A DNA stretch of 47,278 bases from CAZNJQ01 sp964573545 (GCA_964573545.1 CAZNJQ010000003.1:1-47278), one strand, 5' to 3'; shown: positions 23,946 to 32,679, counted from the stretch's first letter. Made by a program: numbers and translations. The notes: generated by a model from the sequence alone, not told the origin.

Positions 23946-25338
23946 ACGTAGATTTTATTCTCTGGATAATCTCTGAACTCTGGACCCGCTCCTGCTTCCC
24001 TGTGTCCCTGTCGCGAAGCGTCACTGTGTTATCTTCAAGCGTCTCAAAATCGACGGTAATACAATACGGCGTTCCGATCTCGTCTTGCCTTCTATATCGC
24101 TTGCCGATGTTCCCGTTGTCGTCCCATACCGTCTCCGGGATTTCTTTTTTCACTAGCGCAAAGATATCGCGCGCTTTTTTCACGAGCTCCGGTTTATTGC
24201 GAAGGAGCGGGAAAACGGCGGCTTTCACGGGGGCAAGAGCGGGAGGAAATCGCAACACCACTCGTTTTTCTCCGTTCATCTCGTCTTCATCGTAACTTTC
24301 AGCGAGTATCGCGAGTATGGTACGATCCAACCCCGCAGACGTCTCAATAACATACGGGAGATAACGCTCTTTTGTCGCTTCATCCGTCACCCTTAAGTCA
24401 ACGCCCGAAAATTTTTGGTGCTGCGCAAGATCGTAATCGCCGCGATTATGGACGCCTTCAAGCTCGTCCCAGCCAAAAGGATATTTGTACTGTATATCCC
24501 ATGCGTCTCGTGCGTAGAACACGAGGCGCTCGTGCTGTTTCCACCGGAGATGCTCTTGTGCTATGCCGAGTCCGACATAATATCTCATGCGCTCTTCCTT
24601 CCAATTTTCATAGGCCTTCTCCGCGTCTTTCGGATGAACGAAATATTGCATTTCCATCTGTTCAAATTCCCGTTTTCTGAAAAGAAACTGTCTCGGGCTG
24701 ATTTCATTCCTGAACACCTTGCCGACCTGCGCAATGCCGAACGGGATTGAATAGAAGCCCGTGTCCAGAACGTTTTTAAAATTGATGAAAATACCCTGTG
24801 CCGTTTCTCCGCGAAGGTACACATCTTGGTCTTCCTCCTCAAACTTTCCGAGTGTGGAGGTCGCTAAAAGGTTTTTTTGCACTACTTTTCCGAAATTTTT
24901 CTTACCACATACCGGACATGTGATTTTTGTCCGATTGGCGTCAAACAATTCATTCAGCTCTCCTTCCGTCATTTTTTCATCCGCCTGTACAGCTATCCCT
25001 TCCAAGAGATGGTCGGCTCGCAGTTTGCTGTGGCAAGAGAAACAAACAATAAGCGGGTCATTAAAACCGGACACGTGTCCGCTTGCTTCCCATACTTTGG
25101 GCGAGGTAAAAATACTTGAGTCAAGAAACGCCATCTTATCGTGCGCTTGCATGGCGCTCCTCCACGCGCTTTCTATGTTCCGCCGGAGCGTAACCCCGTG
25201 CGGTCCGAAATCATACATTCCCGCAAAGCCCCCATAAATCTCGGAGCCTTGAAACACAAAACCGCGCCGCTTGCAGAGCGAAACGATTTTTTCGAGGAGA
25301 GTGTCTTCTTTTTGTTTTTGTGCGTTATTATTGGCCAT
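23935..25338 (-). CDS. glyQS: Glycyl-tRNA synthetase (homodimeric type)
   Basis: 467 residues; a class II synthetase of the alpha2 type, charging tRNA-Gly. Motifs: KRRGFVFQGSEIYGGFAGMY, FGPHGVTLRRN, zinc-like pairs CFSCH and CPVCGKKN, LRGETAQGIFINFKN, motif 2 FRNEISPRQFLFRKREFEQM, and motif 3 in ETSAGLDRTILAIL. The C-terminal anticodon-binding domain is present (LAPVKAAVFPLL, GTPYCITVDFETLEDNTVTL). It overlaps both neighbours by 11 bases. Confidence 0.97.
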   Translation of the reverse strand: MANNNAQKQKEDTLLEKIVSLCKRRGFVFQGSEIYGGFAGMYDFGPHGVTLRRNIESAWRSAMQAHDKMAFLDSSIFTSPKVWEASGHVSGFNDPLIVCFSCHSKLRADHLLEGIAVQADEKMTEGELNELFDANRTKITCPVCGKKNFGKVVQKNLLATSTLGKFEEEDQDVYLRGETAQGIFINFKNVLDTGFYSIPFGIAQVGKVFRNEISPRQFLFRKREFEQMEMQYFVHPKDAEKAYENWKEERMRYYVGLGIAQEHLRWKQHERLVFYARDAWDIQYKYPFGWDELEGVHNRGDYDLAQHQKFSGVDLRVTDEATKERYLPYVIETSAGLDRTILAILAESYDEDEMNGEKRVVLRFPPALAPVKAAVFPLLRNKPELVKKARDIFALVKKEIPETVWDDNGNIGKRYRRQDEIGTPYCITVDFETLEDNTVTLRDRDTGKQERVQSSEIIQRIKSTYAL

Positions 25339-27262
25339 TGTTCTCTTTTTGTATCACTTGTCCTTGATTGAATATGAACGTCGGGTCGGTGTTTAAAATT
25401 GTGTTAAGTGTTTTGCCGGTGCGCTCCACGGAAACACCGGTGAAATCGTCGGCACCCGAGAAAAGCGACTCCCCCACGATAGTCGGCGTCTGTCCCATAT
25501 GCGACAGACTCGGCAGGAATGAAACTTGAAAAGCCACCTCGCGCGGCGCTTTCGTAATGCCCGCCCCCGGCGCAATGCGGCCGATATTCCATAAAACTTC
25601 GCGGGTCGTCTCATTATACGACATGGTTTCGGTTTGGGGAGATACTGTGCCAAGCCAGGAAACGTATGGTGGCAAAACCGCTCTCGCGCTTGCTCGCGAT
25701 ATGCCGTTCGAAGAATTGAGCACGGTCCAGATGATCGTATATGTGGTCTCTTTTTCGACGACGGGAGGAAGCGCTCCGCGGTTTACGAACGGCCCCGTAC
25801 CGAATACCGCGCGCGGCGTAAAGACGACTGCGGAATTCACTTTGAGCACGCGCTTGATGGTATTCTCAATGCGCTCCGGCACGCCCTCTCCGGAGACCCT
25901 GTTCCCTCCCGCAGTGACCGAGACGGTAATGATGGGCTCTTCAAAGAGCGATCTCACACCAGTGAAGAGCGATTTTGTCTTGAACCGGAAGCTTACCTTG
26001 CCCTGTTCCCCCGGCTCGATTTCCCGCAAGTTTTCATCGCTCCCTTGGTCCCAGATAATAACCTTGTCGGAAGAACGGAAGAAGCCGTTTTTGGGATCAA
26101 TCGAACTCACATCCAGCGTGTCGCCTGCGAGCTTTACCTCTATCTGCGCATTGATGATTTTCGTTGGCAAGTTATTCACCCATGCGATATCGACATTTTT
26201 TCGCACCTCGGGATCAATTACATATTCAGGAAGTGCTTCGCCGTCGATAAAAAAGACGGTGCTCAAAAACGGCCGGGCGATTTTGGTCTCGGCGACTGAC
26301 GAATTGTACGAAACGCCTATCTCCTCGGGGCTCTTGCTTCCCGGTGTACCGCTTGAGACACGGAATACTTTCTGTTCGCCGTCCTGGCCCTCAACAACGC
26401 CGCGGATCACGATGGTGCGCTTGCCCCCCGGAGCAATATCTCCCAGAACCCACGTGTCATTGTCATACGACGGGTCCGGAGCCGCTCCGATATATGAAAA
26501 ACCGAAGGGATATTCAATGTGGGTAAGAATATTTTCAGTAACCGTCTGCGCATTCGAGGAAAGCGTTATCCGTATCTCAATTGCCTGACCTGCAATGACC
26601 TCAGACGGCACGTCTGTTGTAAGGCTCGTTGCCGAGGATGAAATATGCGTAGAATACACTTTCTCATTCGCAAAGATGGCATTTGAATCTCGCGTCCGAT
26701 ACTCGAGCGTCAGGTGAAGGTCTTTTGCGTCCCCCTCTTGACCAAAAAATACAAGACGGATCGGTTCTTTAAAAATTGTTCCCGGCTCGATGGTCCCCAG
26801 TGATTTTCGTGACCGCGTGAGATCTTTTTCAAGGTTCCGTGAATCTCGTGTCCCGCTTGGATATTCGATCAGAAGTTCCGCTGATTCGAGTGAGACCGTA
26901 TTATTGTTCTCTATGGCGACATCAAGCGACACTTCTTCTCCTGCGGGAACTGCGACGGGGCCCGTCACCATAATGCTCACGTTCTTTGTGGACACGATAT
27001 TTCCGCCTCCTGAGAATACGATAATCACTATCGCCACTGCGACGATAAAAAAAATGAGCGACCCAAGAAAAAATTTCATGCCAAGCGACATCTTTTTTTT
27101 CATATGTGCCGGCTCTGCGGCCCTAGGCGCCTCATGCTGCCATGTTTCGGGACTTTGCGGTTCATGGCGCGGCAACGCCTGGCGCCTTCGAAGACGCGGC
27201 GGTATGCCGCGTTCATAGAGGGCTTTTTTAAGACGCCCAAGGCGTCCTTCATTCTCGTCCAT
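25328..27262 (-). CDS. Large membrane-anchored multidomain surface protein
   Basis: 644 residues. A long basic, Arg/Pro-rich cytoplasmic part (about 1-60, GIPPRLRRRQALPRHEP) precedes one transmembrane helix (about 62-85, FFLGSLIFFIVAVAIVIIVF). About 550 extracytoplasmic residues follow, in repeated beta-sandwich domains (VAVPAGEEVSLDVAIENNNT, VPSEVIAGQAIEIRITLSSN, WVLGDIAPGGKRTIVIRG, VSFLPSLSHMGQTP) resembling DUF11/CARDB-like adhesion or surface modules. No catalytic motif seen. It heads the operon with glyQS, M16 protease, permease and metG, a conspicuous mix of surface and translation genes. Its promoter is nearly leaderless. Confidence 0.8.
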   Translation of the reverse strand: MDENEGRLGRLKKALYERGIPPRLRRRQALPRHEPQSPETWQHEAPRAAEPAHMKKKMSLGMKFFLGSLIFFIVAVAIVIIVFSGGGNIVSTKNVSIMVTGPVAVPAGEEVSLDVAIENNNTVSLESAELLIEYPSGTRDSRNLEKDLTRSRKSLGTIEPGTIFKEPIRLVFFGQEGDAKDLHLTLEYRTRDSNAIFANEKVYSTHISSSATSLTTDVPSEVIAGQAIEIRITLSSNAQTVTENILTHIEYPFGFSYIGAAPDPSYDNDTWVLGDIAPGGKRTIVIRGVVEGQDGEQKVFRVSSGTPGSKSPEEIGVSYNSSVAETKIARPFLSTVFFIDGEALPEYVIDPEVRKNVDIAWVNNLPTKIINAQIEVKLAGDTLDVSSIDPKNGFFRSSDKVIIWDQGSDENLREIEPGEQGKVSFRFKTKSLFTGVRSLFEEPIITVSVTAGGNRVSGEGVPERIENTIKRVLKVNSAVVFTPRAVFGTGPFVNRGALPPVVEKETTYTIIWTVLNSSNGISRASARAVLPPYVSWLGTVSPQTETMSYNETTREVLWNIGRIAPGAGITKAPREVAFQVSFLPSLSHMGQTPTIVGESLFSGADDFTGVSVERTGKTLNTILNTDPTFIFNQGQVIQKENNGQ

Positions 27263-27270
27263 TACAAGTA

Positions 27271-27276
27271 ATTATA
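27271..27276 (-). promoter_or_regulatory. Promoter of the surface protein / glyQS operon
   Basis: Minus strand TATAAT eight bases before ATG 27262; GTGACG at 18-base spacing upstream is a possible -35. Confidence 0.6.
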
Positions 27277-27357
27277 TAGCAAAAACGAGGCGCTCGTCAC
27301 TGGTTCATCAGGTACGAGCCGCGTATGCACTGCCACAGGATACACGCATCGCGGATA

Positions 27358-28221
27358 TCAGGGGTTACCATGCGTGACGCGCACGCCATCGCTCTTAAAG
27401 ATAATCGTGCCATCCTTGTCCGTCCGCGACACCGATACGCCTGCCGCGGCAAACGCATCCGTGACTTCTTTGTGCGGATGACCATAACGATTATCCTCCC
27501 CCGCGGAGACGACGGCGATATCCGGAGAAACAGCAGACAGGAACGCAGCCGATGTGGACGTCTTTGAGCCGTGGTGTCCTGCCTTGAGCACATCCGAGCG
27601 GAGTGCGTCCCCATAGAGAGAAACAACGTAATTTTCAATTTTCTTCGGAGAATCTCCCGTGAAAAGAAATGCCGTGTCGCCGTACACAAGACGCGCAATG
27701 ACTGACGCATCGTTCGCATCAAACCCCGAGACATCGCGATCGGGGAATAGGATGTTGAGTTCTGCGCCCTCGCCCAGGTTAATCCGCATACCACGGCGCG
27801 CTATGATTTTTTCCGCGGGTTCTTTCGCAACATCGCGCAAAAGCTCCTGATAAAAACCGGAATCGTCAGGCAGTCCTGGATCTATGTAAAACTCCACGGA
27901 GAAATTCTCAAATACCGCCGGCAGCCCGCCGACATGGTCTTTATCTGTGTGTGTCCCAAGCACCACATCAATAGAGCGGTCATAAAACGGCATAACGCGC
28001 GAAAGTTCCCGTAAAACTGCGCGCCCTGCTCCGCCGTCTATCAATACCTGATTGCCGTTCGGCGCCTCAATGAAAATCGCGTCGCCCTGCCCCACGTCGA
28101 GAAATGCAACCATGAGTATGCCGCCGCGAGATTCAAAAAAGACGGCGTACCATATGGCAACGGTGACGAGAAAAAGCGCCGTCAACAAATACCGCGCGCC
28201 GTATTGTTTAAGTGAATCCAT
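27358..28221 (-). CDS. Stand-alone ComEC-type metallo-beta-lactamase domain protein
   Basis: About 287 residues from ATG 28221. One N-terminal transmembrane helix (YLLTALFLVTVAIWYAVFF) is followed by a metallo-beta-lactamase fold like the C-terminal domain of ComEC/Rec2: VAFLDVGQGDAIFIEAPNGN, LIDGG, THTDKDHVGGLPAV, TAFLFTGDSPKKIENYVV, LKAGHHGSKTSTSAAFL and DNRYGHPHKEV. The HxxxDH-type metal site is intact. In ComEC this domain is thought to degrade the non-transported DNA strand. Here it is a separate gene, and the ComEC channel domain (35837-37336) lacks it, so the two probably cooperate. The frame is open to 28335 but would include non-conserved sequence. Confidence 0.9.
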   Translation of the reverse strand: MDSLKQYGARYLLTALFLVTVAIWYAVFFESRGGILMVAFLDVGQGDAIFIEAPNGNQVLIDGGAGRAVLRELSRVMPFYDRSIDVVLGTHTDKDHVGGLPAVFENFSVEFYIDPGLPDDSGFYQELLRDVAKEPAEKIIARRGMRINLGEGAELNILFPDRDVSGFDANDASVIARLVYGDTAFLFTGDSPKKIENYVVSLYGDALRSDVLKAGHHGSKTSTSAAFLSAVSPDIAVVSAGEDNRYGHPHKEVTDAFAAAGVSVSRTDKDGTIIFKSDGVRVTHGNP

Positions 28222-28297
28222 GGAGAAGCAACGTGCGGATATAACAGGGAGCACTAGCCGCTCGACGCGCGGCATACCTCCGTAGGCGAGAGATGTA

Positions 28298-29089
28298 TTA
28301 CTGTGCCTTCCGCGCGATATGGAACGAGAGCGCACCCGTTAAAAAGCTCTTATGCTTGATGTCGGTAAATCCGATTTCTTTAAGAAGTTCATCCATCTCT
28401 CCCGGAGTATAAAAATTATGTATGGCATCGGCGAAATACCCCACGCACTTTCGGCTCTCCGGCGAGCTTCCGAAAAGCGCGGCCGTAAGATACACCGACG
28501 CACGAAGATAGAGAAGGTACGGACCTTCAATGATTTTTGACGCCGGACGAAGCATGTCATCGTGGTAAAAAACGCCTCCTGGCTTTAAAACACGGAAAAT
28601 TTCCCTGAACACATCGGTGACCTTGAGGTGCCGGGTTGCGAATTGGAGCGTCACCGTGTCAAATGTCGCATCTTTGAAGGGAAGTGTGTGCGCATCGGAG
28701 ACCTGCGATGTGATAGAAAACCCGAGCTCTTTTGCACGCCGTCCGCCTTCTGCGAGCATCTCGGAGCTCCGGTCAACCGCATAGATCTTAAGAGACGGGT
28801 CGCGCCGCAAGAGCCGGAGTGGGACATCATGCGTACCCGAGCACACATCAAGCACCGTCGCTCCCTTCGGAATGTCCATGGCTGCGACAAACCTGTTGCT
28901 CCACCACGAACAGAGTCCCAATGACGCGACTGCGTTTCCTTTGTCGTAATATGTCGGCACATCCTCGAATACCTTTGGAATGAGGTCTTTCCATGTCTCG
29001 GAAAAAAGCTTTGACCGAAGGGCCTCGCGTTCTTCAACCCGTTGTGACGCCGATACATGGCGCAGATGTTTTTTCATCGTATGTTCCAT
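28298..29089 (-). CDS. UbiE/MenG-like SAM-dependent C-methyltransferase
   Basis: 263 residues. The pattern is that of the UbiE/COQ5 group: VFEDVPTYYDKGNAVASLGL, motif I ATVLDVCSGTHDVPLRLL, post-I YAVDRSSEML, motif II LPFKDATFDTVTLQFATRHL and motif III FREIFRVLKPGGVFYHDD. UbiE methylates demethylmenaquinone or a ubiquinone precursor. No other quinone gene lies in this window and most Patescibacteria lack quinone synthesis, so the true substrate is doubtful. An alternative start is the second Met at 29077. It lies between the ComEC-type hydrolase and a terminator of the S41 protease gene. Confidence 0.85.
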   Translation of the reverse strand: MEHTMKKHLRHVSASQRVEEREALRSKLFSETWKDLIPKVFEDVPTYYDKGNAVASLGLCSWWSNRFVAAMDIPKGATVLDVCSGTHDVPLRLLRRDPSLKIYAVDRSSEMLAEGGRRAKELGFSITSQVSDAHTLPFKDATFDTVTLQFATRHLKVTDVFREIFRVLKPGGVFYHDDMLRPASKIIEGPYLLYLRASVYLTAALFGSSPESRKCVGYFADAIHNFYTPGEMDELLKEIGFTDIKHKSFLTGALSFHIARKAQ

Positions 29090-29151
29090 GCATACAAACC
29101 CTATATCAGAACTCTGCGGGTTACAAGCGGCATGCCCCCGCGGAATAATAT

Positions 29152-29189
29152 TTAAAAATCGCCCGACTTTGAAGGATCAAAGTGGGCGA
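29152..29189 (-). terminator. Terminator of the S41 protease gene
   Basis: TCGCCC-g-ACTTTG (29159-29171) pairs with CAAAGT-GGGCGA (29178-29189) with one bulged base; TTTTTAAA follows on the minus strand. Confidence 0.85.
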
Positions 29190-29210
29190 ATCGAGAATTG
29201 TCTCACGACA

Positions 29211-30578
29211 TCACTGCATTTCTTTCAAAACGGAAAGTCCCGTCCTGAACTGTGCATCTCGCTCGGTTAGTGTGTTTTCGGGATTCCCCTCACGCGTATC
29301 GCTTACGATGTAGTTCGGGAAAACGCCAATTTCATTTACGGCAGTTTTTGAGTTGCCGACGAAGTATTCGAAGGTGGTTATGACGATCGAGAACCCGTCG
29401 ACAAGGCCAGTCCGTATCTGCCCTACGCCCTTGCCGTATGTCGGCTTGCCGACGATGGCGATACCCTTCCGATTGACACCCCAGTCTTTAAGGGTGCCGG
29501 CGAATATCTCCGACGCTGATGCGCTGTATTTGTTCACAAGGACAACGATCTTCATGTCCTCGAAGCGCCCCGGCGTTTTGACGTCGTACGTTCCCGAATG
29601 TGCAAAGGGGAACGAACACGGAAATATATCAGAGCGGGGACGTTCCGGATAGCAGATGGACAAAGCCTTCTCATTCTGCCCGCGGAAACGTTCCGTCATC
29701 ATCACATCCTTTGGGTTTGAACTGAAATAGTAGAGCGTTTCAAGAACGCCCATTACGAGGCCGCCAGGGTTGTCGCGGACGTCAATGATGACGCGGCTTA
29801 TGTGCTTCTTCTTAAACTCGAGAAGCGCATCTTCAAGCTCATCGCCCGTGCGCTCGCCGAATGATTCGATAGCTGCATAGCCGACACCTTCCACGATCTG
29901 TGATTCCACCGAAGGGACCATGACGGCGCCGCGCCGTATAGCAAGCGGGCTCATAACCACTCCGCCACGTTCGATTACGATATGGACGACTGTGTCTTTA
30001 GGTCCCCGTATCTTATCGACAGCATCTCGTATGTTCCTGAATACAAGAAAATCACTTTCATTGGTATTGCGCGCCTTAAGAAGCACATCTCCCGCCCGGA
30101 CCCCCGCCCGTTCCGCAGGAGAATCCTTAAAGACCTTCATGACCGTGACCCGGCCGGATGCTTCTCTCATCATCGCACCGATTCCTTGGAGAGACCCTGA
30201 CATCCGCTCCAGTTCCATCCTCGTCTCTTTGGGTGTCAAAACATATGAAAACTTATCGAGACATGGCTTACTGGCAGGCATCGCCGCCGATGTTCCGTCA
30301 CCTTCCGTGGCACCGTCTCCGCCCGAGGTTGAAACATCCGAAGTTTCCCCTCTTTGTTCTTTTTCCTCGGTCGCAAGTTTCTTTGAGACATACTGAGAAA
30401 TTTCCACTCTGCATTTTTCTTTATCGTTAGGATTCCAATATAAGTACCTGCTCTCCATTATAGAAAGTGCATCCTCGGTAACCCGCTCCTCAAGTGAAAG
30501 CGCATATGGAGTAGAAGAAAAAAGCGAGCAAGAAAGGACGGCTGCAAAAAGCCCCGTCGCAAGCGCGCGAATGCGCAT
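29211..30578 (-). CDS. S41-family carboxyl-terminal processing protease
   Basis: 455 residues from ATG 30578, which is preceded by GGGAGGA at good spacing (the in-frame start at 30599 is rejected). Signal peptide about 1-27 (LATGLFAAVLSCSLFSS). An N-terminal region with Gly/Thr-rich insert and CRVEISQYVS follows, then a PDZ domain (GSLQGIGAMMREASGRVTVM, DSPAERAGVRAGDVLL, about 125-215) and the S41 core with VIIDVRDNPGGLVMGVLETL, the nucleophile in NKYSASASEIFAG (about 350-357) and the general-base Lys in PTYGKGVGQ (about 382). The Ser-Lys dyad is intact. It acts outside the membrane, trimming C-termini of envelope proteins or activating wall hydrolases. It has its own promoter and terminator beside the motor-like cluster. 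Confidence 0.93.
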   Translation of the reverse strand: MRIRALATGLFAAVLSCSLFSSTPYALSLEERVTEDALSIMESRYLYWNPNDKEKCRVEISQYVSKKLATEEKEQRGETSDVSTSGGDGATEGDGTSAAMPASKPCLDKFSYVLTPKETRMELERMSGSLQGIGAMMREASGRVTVMKVFKDSPAERAGVRAGDVLLKARNTNESDFLVFRNIRDAVDKIRGPKDTVVHIVIERGGVVMSPLAIRRGAVMVPSVESQIVEGVGYAAIESFGERTGDELEDALLEFKKKHISRVIIDVRDNPGGLVMGVLETLYYFSSNPKDVMMTERFRGQNEKALSICYPERPRSDIFPCSFPFAHSGTYDVKTPGRFEDMKIVVLVNKYSASASEIFAGTLKDWGVNRKGIAIVGKPTYGKGVGQIRTGLVDGFSIVITTFEYFVGNSKTAVNEIGVFPNYIVSDTREGNPENTLTERDAQFRTGLSVLKEMQ

Positions 30579-30600
30579 AGCTTCCTCCCGAACTATCAAC

Positions 30601-30621
30601 GTACTCTATGATAGAGCGTAC
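30601..30621 (-). promoter_or_regulatory. Near-palindrome over the S41 protease promoter
   Basis: Minus strand GTACGCTCTATCATAGAGTAC: nearly palindromic, with a possible -10 TATCAT at its centre, 20-40 bases upstream of the ribosome binding site. Candidate operator. Confidence 0.35.
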
Positions 30622-30680
30622 GCGATTGCCTAGCTGACTGCAACGTGCCGCGGATATAACACCACACGCGCTACAAAAAG

Positions 30681-30716
30681 TAAAAAAGAAAATGCCGCGC
30701 AGGTGCGTGGCATTTG
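30681..30716 (-). terminator. Terminator after the motor-like three-gene cluster
   Basis: Minus strand AAATGCC-a-CGCAC / GTGCG-like complement ending GGCATTTTC, then TTTTTTA. It separates the 30734-32642 cluster from the S41 protease gene. Confidence 0.75.
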
Positions 30717-30733
30717 TTTTCGTTGTGGAAAAA

Positions 30734-31252
30734 TTAAAACTCGCGAGCCGGAGGGTTGAAGACCTCGGGAACCGTACTCCCGCCGTTATCCTTGGGAGGC
30801 GGCGCGGGGTGCGGCAGGGGATAAAATTTCTGCTCCCTGTCATCCCAGCTTTTTTCAGAGGGGAATTTAAACATAAGCTTTCCTCCTCTGCGGCGCACTT
30901 CGCGGTCCGCATTCTGCAGCTCTTCGGCGAGCTTCCGGCCCCATTTCAGTTTGTAGTAAATGGGAATCGGAAAGTCCGGAACTTCAAGTAAAAGATATAC
31001 ACCTTCGCCTTCCTTAATCTTGAAGCCGAGGACAACCGCTTGCTTCGATTTTGATTGGACCCATTCAAGAGTTGAGAGTCGCGGAAGCCCCAAAAGGCGC
31101 GTCATGCTTACGTATCCGAGCGAGATCAAGAAAATCCCGAGAACAAGCGCGGACATCTTCACCCAAAACTTTCGCGGAGACCATACCGCCAAAGCAACCA
31201 AAAAGAGTGCGACGAGAACAAGTAGGCAGGCAATAATCGTCAGCTGTTCCAT
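30734..31252 (-). CDS. Two-span membrane protein, third gene of the motor-like cluster
   Basis: 172 residues: two N-terminal transmembrane helices (about 4-24, LTIIACLLVLVALFLVALAV; about 32-52, MSALVLGIFLISLGYVSMT) and a soluble domain of about 115 residues (YLLLEVPDFPIPIYYKLKWG, RKLAEELQNADREVRRRGGK, FPSEKSWDDREQKFYPLPHP) ending Pro-rich. It has AAGGAG seven bases before the ATG and lies 15 bases after the ExbD-like gene, so it belongs to the same operon. I recall proteins of this look beside MotA/ExbD-like pairs in Proteobacteria but know no assigned function. Confidence 0.75.
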   Translation of the reverse strand: MEQLTIIACLLVLVALFLVALAVWSPRKFWVKMSALVLGIFLISLGYVSMTRLLGLPRLSTLEWVQSKSKQAVVLGFKIKEGEGVYLLLEVPDFPIPIYYKLKWGRKLAEELQNADREVRRRGGKLMFKFPSEKSWDDREQKFYPLPHPAPPPKDNGGSTVPEVFNPPAREF

Positions 31253-31267
31253 GTGCTTTCTCCTTCC

Positions 31268-31906
31268 TTAGCCGGCAGGGATACCGTTGCCATAATCGGT
31301 GGAAGAGCGGAGCGGTTTAAACAGATTGGTTTCACTGCCCGGAACAAGAGTTCCGTTTTCGTTGAGCGCAAACCGGAATACCGTTATCTCTTCTCCGAGA
31401 TGCAACAATTCGACATCCCTCGTGAGTATTCGTTCAACCCTCATACCCCCCGGCGCCCGAACACTCAACACAACGCGAACCGGAATTACAGAAACGCTTG
31501 AAAGATTCCGGTACAAGTGCAGATTGACCGTGTATTCGCCGGGAAGAATCCCTCTGCAGGAAATGTCTTCGTAGTTGATATTCAACACGTCAGCGTAATG
31601 ACCCAGGTCATCGCGCCTCAAGTCGCAACTCACACCGCCTTTGTTGGAGTACCCTACGGGCACATCTCCGGGCGCCTGTACCCATGTATCGACATCGGTA
31701 TCAAGCTCGGGAGGCCATGTGACTTCAATCTTGACGTTTTCTCTCTGGACAGCGCCCTCTTCAACTTTTTTCGCCTTCGGATTCACGTGAAGTGCGAGAA
31801 TCAGAAGAAGGGCGACAAAACCTAAAGCAAGAAGTAATGTGACGTCCGCCCAAGTTGTGTTTGATCCTTCGTCGTTCGGCGGGCCGTTAAACCGGGTTCG
31901 GAACAT
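31268..31906 (-). CDS. ExbD/TolR/MotB-like protein with DUF2135/YfaP-like extracytoplasmic domain
   Basis: 212 residues. A short cytoplasmic start (MFRTRFNGPPNDEGSNTTW) leads into one transmembrane helix, ADVTLLLALGFVALLLILAL, with an Asp at residue 21. That matches the proton-accepting Asp of ExbD, TolR and MotB. Beyond the membrane there is no OmpA-type peptidoglycan-binding domain. Instead there is a beta-rich domain with DTDVDTWVQAPGDVPVGYSN, CDLRRDDLGHYADVLNINYE and LPGEYTVNLHLYRN, reminiscent of the DUF2135/YfaP type. It overlaps the upstream MotA/ExbB-like gene by 20 bases, so the two are surely co-expressed. A proton-driven motor subunit with a new effector domain is inferred. Confidence 0.8.
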   Translation of the reverse strand: MFRTRFNGPPNDEGSNTTWADVTLLLALGFVALLLILALHVNPKAKKVEEGAVQRENVKIEVTWPPELDTDVDTWVQAPGDVPVGYSNKGGVSCDLRRDDLGHYADVLNINYEDISCRGILPGEYTVNLHLYRNLSSVSVIPVRVVLSVRAPGGMRVERILTRDVELLHLGEEITVFRFALNENGTLVPGSETNLFKPLRSSTDYGNGIPAG

Positions 31907-32642
31907 CGGAGTCCACCCCGTCTTTTTTCATGTTGACCTCGCGCTCTCCCCTCTCTCCCAAAAGATTGAGGAAGTCGCCCGAGCCAACGCGGAGGACCTG
32001 ATAGATTCCTCCGAGCCACAACCCGCCGAGCACGCCGCCGACGATGGTTGTATAGAGAGCGACGCCGAGACCCTTTCCCAGGGCTGTCACCATCTTTGCC
32101 GCAGCATTCGCATCGCTCACGGCATTGGGTTCAATGCCCGATGACACAATCGCAAACCCGAGAACAGTTCCCAAAAGCCCCAAAAGAGGCAGTACGACGC
32201 TCACATATCTCACAATGTCAATTCTGCTGAACAACTTCTCCGACAGGCGTTCGAACAAAAATGCCCGACTGCCTTCATTCGCCCCTTTGATATGAGCGAG
32301 ATATTCGGAGACACGAGAGAACTCCGGAGGATACTGCAGTTTCAGATAATTAATCTCTCTGCTTGTTACATACACCCGATGCAAAGAGATGAGCCATCCC
32401 GCCAGAAATACGCCGGCCATGAGGAAAATATATGACGTCTGGGAATCGAATGTCAGAAACGCCATAGCCCACCCAACGTTCGGCTTTTTGGCGAAAACGA
32501 TATCAACCCAGCCCTGAAAGAAAGCGATAACCATGAACGCGCCGAACAAGATATTGAGAATCACGAACTTGAACCAGAGCAGAAAATGATACCGTTCCGG
32601 GTCCTTCTTGTGCAGAAGGGCAAGCGGCCGTTTGCGTGACAT
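31887..32642 (-). CDS. MotA/TolQ/ExbB-family proton-channel protein
   Basis: 251 residues. Four predicted transmembrane helices (about 24-47, 67-89, 139-163 and 186-209), more like MotA than three-span ExbB. The family signature is clear: VVLPLLGLLGTVLGFAIVSS and ALGKGLGVALYTTIVGGVLG, with a large cytoplasmic loop between helices 2 and 3. With the Asp-bearing single-span protein encoded just downstream it should form a stator-type ion-driven unit. GGGAGA lies six bases before ATG 32642 and a TTGACA promoter lies upstream. The gene is divergent from the DegP-like protease gene. No flagellar, Tol or TonB genes are present in the window. Confidence 0.88.
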   Translation of the reverse strand: MSRKRPLALLHKKDPERYHFLLWFKFVILNILFGAFMVIAFFQGWVDIVFAKKPNVGWAMAFLTFDSQTSYIFLMAGVFLAGWLISLHRVYVTSREINYLKLQYPPEFSRVSEYLAHIKGANEGSRAFLFERLSEKLFSRIDIVRYVSVVLPLLGLLGTVLGFAIVSSGIEPNAVSDANAAAKMVTALGKGLGVALYTTIVGGVLGGLWLGGIYQVLRVGSGDFLNLLGERGEREVNMKKDGVDSDVPNPV

Positions 32643-32679
32643 GGAAATTCTCCCTATAACTCAAACAACATCTAATCTC

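Noticed and set aside
31268..32642. Zorya-type anti-phage system (ZorA/ZorB are MotA/MotB-like)
   Set aside because: No ZorC, ZorD or ZorE-like genes are nearby and the outer domain of the second protein is not OmpA-like; the third gene is a small membrane protein.
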